Source: Sequoia sempervirens
Lineage: Eukaryota; Streptophyta; Pinopsida; Cupressales; Cupressaceae
Direction: 5' to 3'
NCBI GenBank assembly: GCA_007258455.2
Contig: VDFB02193867.1
Location: forward strand, 527,364,751 to 527,428,750
DNA length: 64,000 nucleotides
Position 1 is the first letter of the stretch, and each line of letters begins with the position of its first letter. Under the pieces are notes generated by a model that searched no databases, had not been told where the DNA came from, and saw nothing but the letters and a program-made list of their open reading frames with translations. A program made the translations under genes and the position numbers. Positions 1-10,069 of the stretch are shown piece after piece.

Positions 1-2222
1 ATAGAATTCAAGCAATTCTAGCATTCTTCTCTCCAGAGTATTCAAGAAGAAAATAATACTCTTAGGAAGACTAACCCTCTGCCTAGAAGCAGATTCATAT
101 TTTTGCAAAATCAAATGAATGTATTTGGCTTCTACAATTGACACCTCTCCAAGGATGATTGTATCATCCATGAATTGCTGATGAGAACAAGTCTGATTAG
201 AAGAGGACGATCGAAGACCCCTAAGAGAACCATCATTAACAACCTTTTGAATAAACCTTCCAGGAGATTCCACCATTATAATAAAGGGGAAAGGTGAAAT
301 AGGATCACCATGCCTTAATCCTCTTGAACAACTAAAAAAAGAAGAGGGAGATCCATTAACAAGCACAAAAAAAGTAGAAATTAGCTGCCCAACAAGCTGC
401 AACAATTTTTCCAAAATCCAAAAGCCTTCAAAATCTTCAACAAGAACTTCCAATTCACATGATTGTACACCTTCACAAGATCCAACTTTAAAAGAAACCT
501 AGCCTTCTAGGAACAACCAACTTTAAAAGAAACCTAGCCTTCTAGGAAGAATCTACCTCCTAGGAACAAACCTATTTTGTTGAAGAGAAATAACTTGGGG
601 GACAATCTGCTACAACCTCATAGCCAACACCTTAGAGAAGATTTTATAAATGGAGTTACAAAGGATAATAGAACAAAAATCATTAAAAGTAGAAGCAACC
701 AACTTTTTAGGAACAAGGACAATAAAAATGGAATTTAATTCCTTCAACAAATTCCTACTGCCGAAGAACTCCTTGGTGGCATCTAAGACATCTCTAGAAA
801 CAATATCCCAAAATATTTGAAAGAACATAGGGAAACCATCTGGACCAAGGGCCTTACTACCTTCAAAATAAAATACCACCCTTTTAACCTCCTCATCCGA
901 TGGAATGCAAGAAAGATTTTGTTTAGGTCTTTAGAAATAATCTTAGGGTTAACATCCAGAAAAGGTTCTTGACAACCAGGGTCTAAATGAAGATTATTAG
1001 AGAGAAGATTAGAAAACAAGGAAGAGGCAACATGTCTAATCTCATCATCCTTATCTTGAAGCTGACCATCATGAAGGACATGATTGATCCAATTAGAGGC
1101 CCGATGTTTTAAAGTTGAAAAAATTTCATGTTCCTATTCCCACTCCTTAGCCAAATAGGCCAAGATCTCTGATTCCAAAATTCTTCCTCCCAAGCAACAA
1201 TATTATGCAGTCTTGAAAGAAGAAAACTCTCCTGTTGAACTACCATAGGGTCATAGCTAGAATTCTAAATGGACTACTACAAGGAGTTAAGCTCTTCCTT
1301 AATCAAAGCCTTTTCATGAAAAATCTACGCAAAGGAGGAATTATTCCATTGCCTAATTTAGTAAACTTCATAGAGGCTAGTTTTTTAGCCACTCTATACA
1401 TAGAAGAACCATGCACAATTATATTCCACCAAGACGAAAATCTATCTCTGATATCTAAGTGATTCACCTACATCTTCTCAAATATGAAAGGAAAATATTT
1501 CCTTCTCCCTAACAAATCCGTAGAAAGGGAAATCGGAAAATGATCAGATCCTAACCCAGTAAGTGCTTAAAGAGAGCAGGAATAGGATAGGATCCACTAT
1601 GGGGAGAGAAGAGCATGATCAAACTTCACTTGTATGAGGGAATCACCAACTCTGGTATTTTCCCAAGTGTAGGAAGCCCCACAAAGGTCAACATTAATCA
1701 AAACATTTCCATTAATGAAGCTCATCAAATCAAACCTACTATCATCTACAACTTGAGAACCCCCTTTCTTTTCCACATCATTTATAGGAGTATTAAAGTC
1801 TCCCATGACCAACCACTTTGAAGTAGAGTAACGTGACTTGAAAGAGTTCAAATTTCCCCAAAACCTCTTTCTAGACCATTTCAAATTAGGGGCATAAATA
1901 TTGGAAATGATCAAGGAAAAGTTTTCCCAATCATTCTGAAAAGATGTAGAAATATGGTTTGGTTCACCAAACAAAGAAACACCTTTCACCACCTTCAAAT
2001 TACAAAAAGTAGCAAAACCCCCCCAAAAGCCACATCAGAATCAAAACAATGAAACCCACAATCTTTACAAAATCTATTTTTAATTTTATCCAGCTTATCC
2101 ACAACCATTTTAGTCTCCTAAATTAGAATGATATCCGGTTAGTGATCTCTCACCAAATTGGAAAGAAGATCCTACTTATGAGGGTTGTTTAACCCTCTAA
2201 TGTTCCATGACAGTATCTTCAT
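1..2222 (-). pseudogene. LINE ORF2 (endonuclease-reverse transcriptase) relic, partial
   Basis: The minus-strand start ATG at 2222 opens MKILSWNIRGLNNPHK, the usual start of plant LINE ORF2. The endonuclease then shows SNIYAPN, VMGDFNTP and GLGSDHFPI, the conserved Asn, Asp and Asp-His sites. The IQETK motif near 2110 is interrupted by TAG (I-stop-E-T-K), with its Glu kept. The RT follows: LGPDGFPM near 870-840, then the region of LLKLDL near 490, then RHGDPISPF near 310, then the catalytic box QFMDDTI at about 160-180. Many stops and frame changes are present, so it is dead. ORF2 nicks target DNA and copies element RNA in the nucleus. The C-terminal part lies outside the window. Confidence 0.85.
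482..550. repeat. 34-bp tandem duplication inside the LINE RT
   Basis: Two adjacent near-identical copies of a 34-bp unit (482-515 and 516-550) containing AACCTAGCCTTCTAGGAA. They cover the RT segment encoding (K)ARFLLKL, so this catalytic-domain segment is locally doubled. The duplication alone would disturb the RT fold. Confidence 0.75.
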
Positions 2223-2269
2223 GAATATTTCTTAGGTGTTCTTTTCAAGCACATCTCAAATAGGGTTTT

Positions 2270-4705
2270 CTAGGAACCCTTTGTAATTTCTAGCTTACTT
2301 TCCTTTTCCCGATGTTGTTGCAACGTTGGCCTGCCTCTACCCCTAGGTTTCGACCCACTATCCACCCTTTGATGACTTCTAGTAGATACCCCAAAAGGAG
2401 ATATAGGATTTCTCTTGTTTCTAATCTTAGCTAAGGTGTAAGGAGGATCTCCATCCTCTCCAAACTCAGACTGGGATAGGGAGCTTCTAGGTATGTGCAA
2501 GATCATCATGGAAAAAATAGGCCCATAAGTGGCGATGAAAATTAATAAAATAAGAGTTAGGCAACTTGACGTAAAAATTTGAATAAGTTATCTATATTAT
2601 TTCAAAAATATGTAAGAATAGAATCTATAGCAAATTGGATGTAGTTTCTAAACTACTAGGTTTATTAAAAAATAAAATTATTTGGTGAAAATTTGAAATT
2701 TCAATGCAGTAGTACTTAAATTTCAGGGAAAAAAGAAGAAGTAGGTGTCTGTCTAACCACCCTAACCACAATAAAATGATAATATTTTTTTATAATATTT
2801 TAGATATAAGTAGAGGACTCATGTCCTAATGTGATGCATATTTTTTTGTAATTTTTTCCAAGTAAATAATTAATTATGAATTTTTATTACAACTTTTAAA
2901 AAATATAAAAACTCATATGTCGACCACCTTAACTTGGTCAAAACTTCATGAAATTCATTTTTTTAATCCTATAGTATGTGAAGCATAGAATGACACATAT
3001 TTCAGATTCAAAAAATGCGATACCGTTGAAAGCTATAGATGTTTTTCAATGGGACTTTAGTTAATTCAAATAGAAAATGAATAATAATTATTTATTAAAT
3101 TCAAAGTAAAGCATAATTTATATTGGTGGAAAGCTGAGAATATCCTTTAAAAACCCTTTTTCATTTCATCAATTTTGGGTTAAAAAAAATGTCGTCAGCC
3201 ACATACCCTACACATACCCATCATATCACCACTTTTTGGCCCATCTTGATCCTGCACATACGCTTCTACTATCATCACCAATGAAAAAAGAGGTGAGAAC
3301 TTCCTCCATAGAGGGCTGAGAGGAGCCATTATCTTAATTAACTTTAATCTCACCATCTATAGACTGATCATTATGATTCAAACCATGATCCTCTACCCCA
3401 AATTGACCAACATTAATGGGGCTAACACCATAAGAGGTCTCCATCTTCTGATTTCCAACCTTGTCCAATCTCCCATTCAAGTTTTCTAAAACAACCAAAT
3501 GACAATTACCCGAAATAGTCACCTTCTCCCTAATATGATTCCCAACAAAATTAACTATTGATCCATTCTCATAGCCCATAACTACCACATCCATGACCAA
3601 ATCAACTTGAGCATTCTCATGTGGCACCATTGGCACTTCCTTTGATTTGTCACTCGAAGCATCCCCAAAAATTTTAATTGAGGCTTTCTCACCTAAGGCT
3701 CAACATCTTGAGTAGTTGAGCTCCTCTCCTTTTCATTCCACTCCTTATGAGGAGGATGGGGAGGATTAAGAGGAGGTTTTTAGGGTTTTAATGGACATTT
3801 CTTAGCCCAATGACCAAATTTATTGTAGTAAAAACAAGCAAACGATATAGATTCATACTCCACCGCTTGGCTCCACACACCCAATTTAGAACTAATTTTA
3901 ACCATAGCTAACAAATCCATAGATTGATCAAAAATCACACAAAAACAAGCATACACCAACCTTTTCCTGGAGGTAGTCATTTGGTTAGTGGAAAGAAAAT
4001 TCCCAAAGGTACTGTCAATACCTTTAAAAAATTGCTCATCCCAAAACTCCAAAGGGAGATCAAGTAAGTAGACTTAAACTGAAGCAGAATAAAAAGAGAA
4101 ATAACTTGGATTAAAACTAGGCTCCCACTTTTTAAGACCAACATTGATTTACTGATCATTTATGGGCTATCTGTTAGGACACTTAGCAAGTCTTCCTCAC
4201 AAGTAAAAGAAAAGGAAAAAAACCCTTTTCCCATAGCAACAACCTCCACCTAGACCTTGAGTCACTACCATTTAAAACCAAGATTACAGACAAAATCAAT
4301 ATGGGCATAGCCCCAAAAAATTCCCAACAAGAGACATCTCTATTGATTCTATACTAGATTCTCAATGATACAATTAGGAATAGAAACAAAATACTCACCA
4401 AAGCTGGGGTTAGCAAAAAAATCGATTGGAGGCAAGGAACTGTTTCCTTTCAGTTTAGTACCAAAGAAAGTAGACCACCGGGGGCCATCATACAAGACTT
4501 CAACACACCTTTGACCAACAACTACAAAACCATTAGTAGGAATCTCGAGCACAAAACTTGATGACAAACCCCCAGTGATAATTGGGGCTCCCACTTGCTT
4601 AGATTGAGAATCAATGGCTATAGAGATTGAAGAGTCTGGATTAACAACCAAAGATAAGGTCCCACCAACCTTTCCATTAGCTAGACAAGAAGCTGAAACC
4701 ACCAC
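2270..4705 (-). pseudogene. LINE ORF1 (gag-like, DUF4283/zinc-knuckle) relic
   Basis: Three readable pieces on the minus strand make up a plant LINE ORF1. 4705-4349 holds the N-terminal part, including PPIDFFANPSFGEYFVSIPN, a motif typical of these proteins. 4052-3780 holds the end of the RNA-binding domain and the zinc knuckle CFYYNKFGHWAKKC. 2509-2270 holds the basic C-terminal tail (SKPRGRGRP). In the knuckle the second metal cysteine of CX2CX4HX4C is Tyr. The stretch 4348-4053 is full of stops. The TIR element at 2490-3261 separates the tail from the rest. ORF1 of L1 elements coats the element RNA; this copy cannot make a full protein. Confidence 0.8.
2490..3261. mobile_element. Non-autonomous TIR element, copy A (772 bp)
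   Basis: The left end is GGTATGTGCAAGATCATCAT and the right end is the inverse (TTGATCCTGCACATAC). The element is flanked by a perfect 7-bp direct repeat GCTTCTA (2483-2489 and 3262-3268). It interrupts the LINE ORF1 tail. The body is AT-rich with no coding capacity. The same sequence recurs at 46150-46908 in the same orientation and at 55314-56094 inverted. The terminal inverted repeats, defined ends and target duplication mark a cut-and-paste-type element. Superfamily is unassigned: a 7-bp duplication fits none of the common plant families cleanly. Confidence 0.85.
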
Positions 4706-7700
4706 ACCATCAACACACCTACCACCATTACAACAAACCTAAGAACTAGGTGTTCCTACCTTCTAAAAAATTGAAAATGAAGCACCACAAAAAGAGAGCT
4801 CCATGTAGTGTGATGTAAATTTTAAACTACTCTAACTCTAAAATAACTTAAAATAGATTATAAAAGGTGAATTAATCAAACTATTCGTATGGTTACTCTC
4901 CTTTCATATTTAAGAATGTAGGAATTAAAACTTAAATTAATATGTCCAACCATTTCTAGGTGCTACTATTTTTGTAGCATATAATATTTATGAAAGTACA
5001 AGCATATTGTCTGAAGTAGGGAGGGGGGTGACACAAAACCCTCTCCATTGACTTAATTTCAACACAAACACAAATACTCAATTCACTATGAATTTCAACA
5101 CAAGTATGAAAGAAACTGCAACATGCAACTTACATTAAAATGGAAAATCCGCAATTACAAAATAATAAAGTCTCATTGAGACTATGGGTGCCACATATGC
5201 CTTTTACAACATCATAGAATTCATTACAAAAATATGCAACAGTCCATAGAATTTATGTGCTTCTCAAGCACTACAACCAACCCACATGCACACTCTGTCA
5301 CTCCTCAACAATGGCTGCAATAAAATTCTTGAAGCCTTCACACTTTGCTGCAATTTCTCCTTAGAAAAAAATAAAATCCCCTTAGTTGTGAGTTTCTTGC
5401 CTTTGAAAACTAACCTCAAATTGTAAATGAATTATCTTTTATTACCAACTTTCCAAATCTGCCAGAATGAAATGAAATTCAATTTCAATTTCATTTCCAT
5501 TTCAAACTCAAAAATCATCCTTCCCAAAAATCCAAGGAGAGAATTTCTAAATTGAAATTCAAGAAAATAAAATAAAAATTCAAACTTCTCACACACTTTA
5601 CCGACAGTTTCCAAAATTGAACTCACTCATCAAAGTTGCCAATTTGATCAGATGGGCACCCACTTTGATAGTCCCTATTTTTTAGGGATTTGTGGTAGTT
5701 GAGATTTTATTTTAAATTAAAATCTTAAAATTTTTCTTTAACTTGCAAAAATCCAAAATTTGAATTTTTGCACTTCCATTTCCTTTGCAACACCTGCTTT
5801 TTCGGGTATAATCATTCAACATGAATTGTTAATGTAATTTAATTTAAAATTAAATTATTACAATAATTACACATATTTGTGGCAACCATTTATTGAAAAC
5901 CAAACAAAATTAAAATAATATATTTTTTTTGGTTGATGCAAGATTGCACGAGCCCATGGATGCTCCTGCATCACTATCTAACAATAAAAGTAAAAATTGC
6001 TAGATTAACTATTTATATAATATCAATTGATAACCATAAATCTAAGCATGTGGGTTTAGTTTTGCATATAGGAATATTTATGTTTAGATTATATTTGCAT
6101 GCTTTTCCCATGTATTTGTGCAATGTATATGTATCCCAATTTTCCTAGATGACCCATGGTACTCTTGTAAGTATATGGATACAAGGGGAACACCATGTGT
6201 CATTTTTCTATTTGTATCTCATATTCTTCATAAGTACATTTTATATGGTCTTAAGAACATTTTTGGGACAACACAAAGTATTGTGATATTCATGTCTCTT
6301 TCATGTTGACCAAACAATATTAAGACAATTTATGTACTTTAATTTTGTTCTTGTTTGTTTGGACATGGGGTCAACGAAAAGCATTCAATTTTTGTTAATA
6401 CACAATCATGTTGACCCAACCATGAATCTTTAATTTTTTTTCAGTTTTTCTATTGTGCACTTTTTCTATTATACTCATATTTCTATATGCCTTAGGGAAT
6501 GATGAACATTCCTTTAAACATTTGATCTATGATAAAAATTCATACTAATCTTGAATCATTTAGATCCCTTCATGTGTCTTTCCTATAACATTATTTGTAC
6601 ATATGCACTAATGTCCACGATAAGTAGAAAAAAAAAATGTAGAGACTTATAAAGAAAAGATAAAATAAGCAATAATAGTATTATAAAAGCTATAGGAAAA
6701 TAATAAAATAATCTAAAGTAAACAAGTTAATTAAAAACTAGATTAGGCTATTACAAATGACTAAAATGGTGGAGGGAACTAAGAAAAATAAAATGATTAG
6801 GAAGGAGCTAAATCTAAAGAATGAATCTCACTAATTATTTGCATCTAGGACAATAGAAACTAGTGTAATTGCATAAGATCTTGCCAAAATGGTTGACCTC
6901 CAAAAGTAATTAAATAGAAAAATTAGAATTATTTTTGTGTGCTCTTTAAATTATAGGTGTACTCAGAATCAAATGAATATTAATGTAAATTTTTACAAAT
7001 ATAACAATAACTTAGGTCGATATAAATATTATTATCAAGCACTATTTATGGAAAAGAAATCAAGGAGATGAATAACCAAAGATGCATGTAATGTCCATGA
7101 ACATATCATGAGAAAAACACAAAAATAACCATGTAATGACCTCTTCATTTGAGTCATTAATTATGCCACAATTACATAATTATGAAATTCGCCTAATTTT
7201 CTTTGAAAGGGATAATTTTACTCCAATTTTATCTCCATCTACATAACATACTCATTCTATATTTTGCTAAGTATACATATCTCTTGGTAAATTTAACTAT
7301 TGCTTAGAATGAGCAAACTACTTAATTTGTTTTAACTCTTAGCTTTTTAATTAGAATTTGTCCACTTTAAGTCATGGATCCAAGTATTTCTATACTTAAC
7401 TAATTTATTCCAACTTCAAAGTGCAAACTTCAGAACTGTACTAATCATGCCAAGGTCAAAGTTTTATATCACCTTACATTCTTGCATTAAATAGGGCAAG
7501 GTTTCTATATATCATGGAAAATCCTTAGAGCTAGGCCTATACCTCAGAGAACCAAATAGTAGGCCCCTCTTGGACATATCCTATAATGGAATAAAAGGCT
7601 TTGTAGACTTGTAGTTCACCACACACTATATTATAAGGAATCCATCCTCGTGTTTTGGGATGGAATTCCTAGCTTCTCTTTTGTTAACATTATTAGTTAA

Positions 7701-7962
7701 GTGTGCTAGTAATTTTAAAAGTAATTTCTATCCATTTTTTTTTGCTTAAAATAAAATGAAGGATACCATCTTATCCATAGTTTGACACTCAAGATGATAA
7801 ATTAAATTTGTATAGGTTAAACATCATGTATTTGTACAAAATAAGAAATAACTTAAATTATTATTGTAGAACTATTATATCAAAAGTATTTTTATAATGT
7901 TGGTGTAAACATGGTATCTTACCTAACTAGTTTTACTTCATAACCTATTCATACCTAGTTAC
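4706..7962. other. AT-rich stretch without a supportable gene
   Basis: The open frames here (for example near 5432-5626 minus and 5933-6309 plus) are AT-driven, lack recognisable motifs and do not join up. A run AGTAGGGAGGGGGGTGACAC near 5015 resembles the G-rich start of conifer LTRs such as the one at 60535, but no partner repeat was found. I see no RNA gene. Confidence 0.6.
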
Positions 7963-9059
7963 TATAGATACCTTAAATTGTCTTGATTGGTGAACAACAA
8001 TATTTAACTAACTTTCACCCTTCTTACCTAAATGATTAAATAATACATTATTATTTAATTACTATCAAATTTTATATTTGTCTATTAATTAAGTGATTTA
8101 ACATTATTTAATTAATTCTTCAGGTCAATCATCAATTCTGACTAATTAAATAAATCTCATTTATTTAATAAATGTCCTAATTTAACCTTATCTATCCCGA
8201 TTAATTAAATAAACACAATTTATTTAATTATGTCACTAATATACCTTATTCATTTAAATCAATTAAATTTTTATCATTAATAATTTAATTAAGCTATTTT
8301 CCCCTATTTGAATTAAATGATTAAATCAATTATTCAATCTACTCAACATAATGTGTTAATAAATAAACCTTTATTTATTAATTCAAAAGCAACTTGCAAG
8401 TTCATCTCCAATATTAATTAATTAATTATCCCCACCCCTTTTTGATTGAGTAAATCATGACCACTGATTTCTCACTCTAATTGGTTAACAAACCCATCTA
8501 TTTCCTAACTCAACCCAACTTTCTCAATCCCACTAAACACTCAATTTGACTTCTTCAATCCCACCAATCATTCCAATCTAACCCCACTGATTATCCAATT
8601 AAAATCCTTAATTGGATCAATCAGAGGAGTTAACTAACCAATTTATTTCCTCTCAATGATTCTCAACTATTGATTGTGATCTTTCATTATCAAATCTTGA
8701 TCGTTCATCTGAAACTTGAAAATTTATAAAACAACCTTATTCCTTCTAAAAAATGATCGAAGAATTTAGAGAATTTATGTAAGAGGTCATGTTGGATTAA
8801 CTATCGAATTCTTAAGAGCAAATACATTCATCTTTGATCACCATTAATAACATACCTTTTGAAGCTTTTGCACAACAATTGAGGCTTCGTATTGATCCAA
8901 GCAATCTGACATCAATACGAATTACACTTCGACATGTGATGGTAATATTGTAATTTGTGAATTTAGTTTATGTTCTATTTTATGATTACATTGCTTGATT
9001 CATTTTATAGTTTCATTTCATGAGTAGGTTGGGATTTATCTTTGATTTGATCTCTCTCA
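7963..9059 (+). repeat. 5' LTR of the outer Ty3 element
   Basis: Aligns by eye with 27520-28630 from start to end, with roughly 20 differences in a 265-base stretch compared by hand (about 8030-8300). The start has decayed (TATAGATACC against TGTAGATGTACC). A dense series of AATTAAATAAA-like words lies at 8030-8420. A TATAAAAC box is at 8725-8732, with the matching TATAAA at 28296 in the other LTR, and is a plausible U3 promoter. Confidence 0.78.
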
Positions 9060-9697
9060 GTCCTTCATAAGTCTTTGGTGTTGGGGGAAGCATTCCAATA
9101 CAAAAGGATTGGTTGAAATGGTATTCTCCACAACCCTTGTCAAGCACTTGGATCTTGAGATCAGATTTTGGTGGCTCTGTTGATGGAGGTGCACTGGAGG
9201 ATGAAGGTAGTGATGATGGGTCAACATATGAAAAAGAGTGGAAAGATATGTTGTTGCTAGGTGTTTGAAGAATCTTTTTGTACTTCTCCAAGTTTACGTA
9301 GTAATGAAAAGGTTCAGGGTCAACATATATTGTAACTTTCTTACTATTGTGATGAAATTTTAGGCACTGATGAAATGTTGAAAGGACCACTTTTAAGGCA
9401 TGGATGCAAGGTCATCCCAAGAGAAGGTTGTATGGTAACTTAAGATTTAGTACTTGACATGTTTTCTCTACTATCACTAGTCCAATTTGAACGGGAAGTC
9501 TAATTGTTCCTTCTGAGTTTCTCTCCATATCATCATAAGCCCTTATGGTGATACTTTTATTTTTGTCTATTACATCATCATAATATCCTAGTTGTTTTAC
9601 TAATTTTAGGGTACAAATGTTTAAGCTTGCAACTTTATCTATTAGTACTCTCATGACCTTGTGTTTATGGACACACTTCTAGATAGAGAGCTTGATA
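9060..9697 (-). pseudogene. Ty3 protease-region fragment in reverse orientation
   Basis: On the minus strand, 9697-9412 reads (C)VHKHK then RVLIDKVASLNIC, the retropepsin active-site region; the expected Asp-x-Gly-Ala is degraded to DKVAS. It continues to LPYNLLLG. The 9390-9060 piece carries on with LSTFHQCLKFHHNSKKVTIY and GCGEYHFNQSFCIG, as in plant Ty3 gag-protease proteins. A frame break near 9400 separates the halves. The orientation is opposite to the surrounding outer element, and the fragment is wedged between its 5' LTR and a second short piece of LTR start. It is therefore a captured or rearranged piece. The last residues of the open frame (to 9013) come from LTR sequence. Confidence 0.7.
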
Positions 9698-9757
9698 CCC
9701 TAAATTATCTTGAATGGTGAACAACACTATTTAACTAACTTTCACCCTTCTTCCCTA
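9698..9757 (+). repeat. Second copy of the first ~60 bp of the outer LTR
   Basis: TACCCTAAATTATCTTGAAT and the following ~40 bases match the LTR start at 7970 and 27527, then similarity stops at about 9757. With the reversed protease piece before it, this shows a complex rearrangement next to the 5' LTR. Confidence 0.75.
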
Positions 9758-9853
9758 CCAAAATGAAGTGTGAGATTTGTAGGTTCTTTTTAGGTACACC
9801 AAAATGAAATGTGAGATCAATTTTAAGTACACCAAAATGAAGTGTGAAATATA
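9755..9853 (+). repeat. Three degenerate copies of ACCAAAATGAAGTGTGA
   Basis: Three units start near 9755, 9797 and 9830 and differ at one or two positions each. A similar phrase (ACCAAAATGAAATGGTGAA) is at 51516-51535, next to the repeat bounding the minus-strand Ty3 element, so the motif seems common near ends of such elements. Confidence 0.6.
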
Positions 9854-10069
9854 ATCCTCTAATGGCCACAAGATGAAAATGAAGATATTAGTAACAAGAA
9901 AAAACTTTATTCTACTGAAAAAATAAAGAAATAAAAAGATAAAGAAAAAATTGACAATTTTTTACCTTTCTTGACCAATTATAGCAGCACATTGAAGTAG
10001 CCACAACTTTCTCAAATCATCCCATGTCAAATCAAACATCAAACTTGATGATTCAACTATCCCCAAAAC

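Larger units (their letters stand above)
1..4705 (-). mobile_element. L1-type LINE retrotransposon relic, cut by the window edge
   Basis: On the minus strand, reading down from 4705, the order is a gag-like ORF1 with a zinc knuckle, an APE-type endonuclease, then a reverse transcriptase that runs off the window at position 1. This ORF1-EN-RT order is that of plant L1 elements. Every ORF is interrupted by stops and frameshifts. A 772-bp TIR element sits inside ORF1 (2490-3261). The 3' end and poly-A tail lie outside the window, so length and target-site duplication cannot be judged. Confidence 0.88.

Noticed and set aside
5933..6309. Two overlapping plus-strand open frames
   Set aside because: AT-driven, no motif, no partner exon.
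8030..8420. AATTAAATAA block as a satellite or centromeric repeat
   Set aside because: It is confined to the LTR and present once in each LTR copy; unit spacing is irregular.
9755..9853. Three ACCAAAATGAAGTG units as a CRISPR-like array
   Set aside because: Only three degenerate units with unequal spacers in a plant retroelement.
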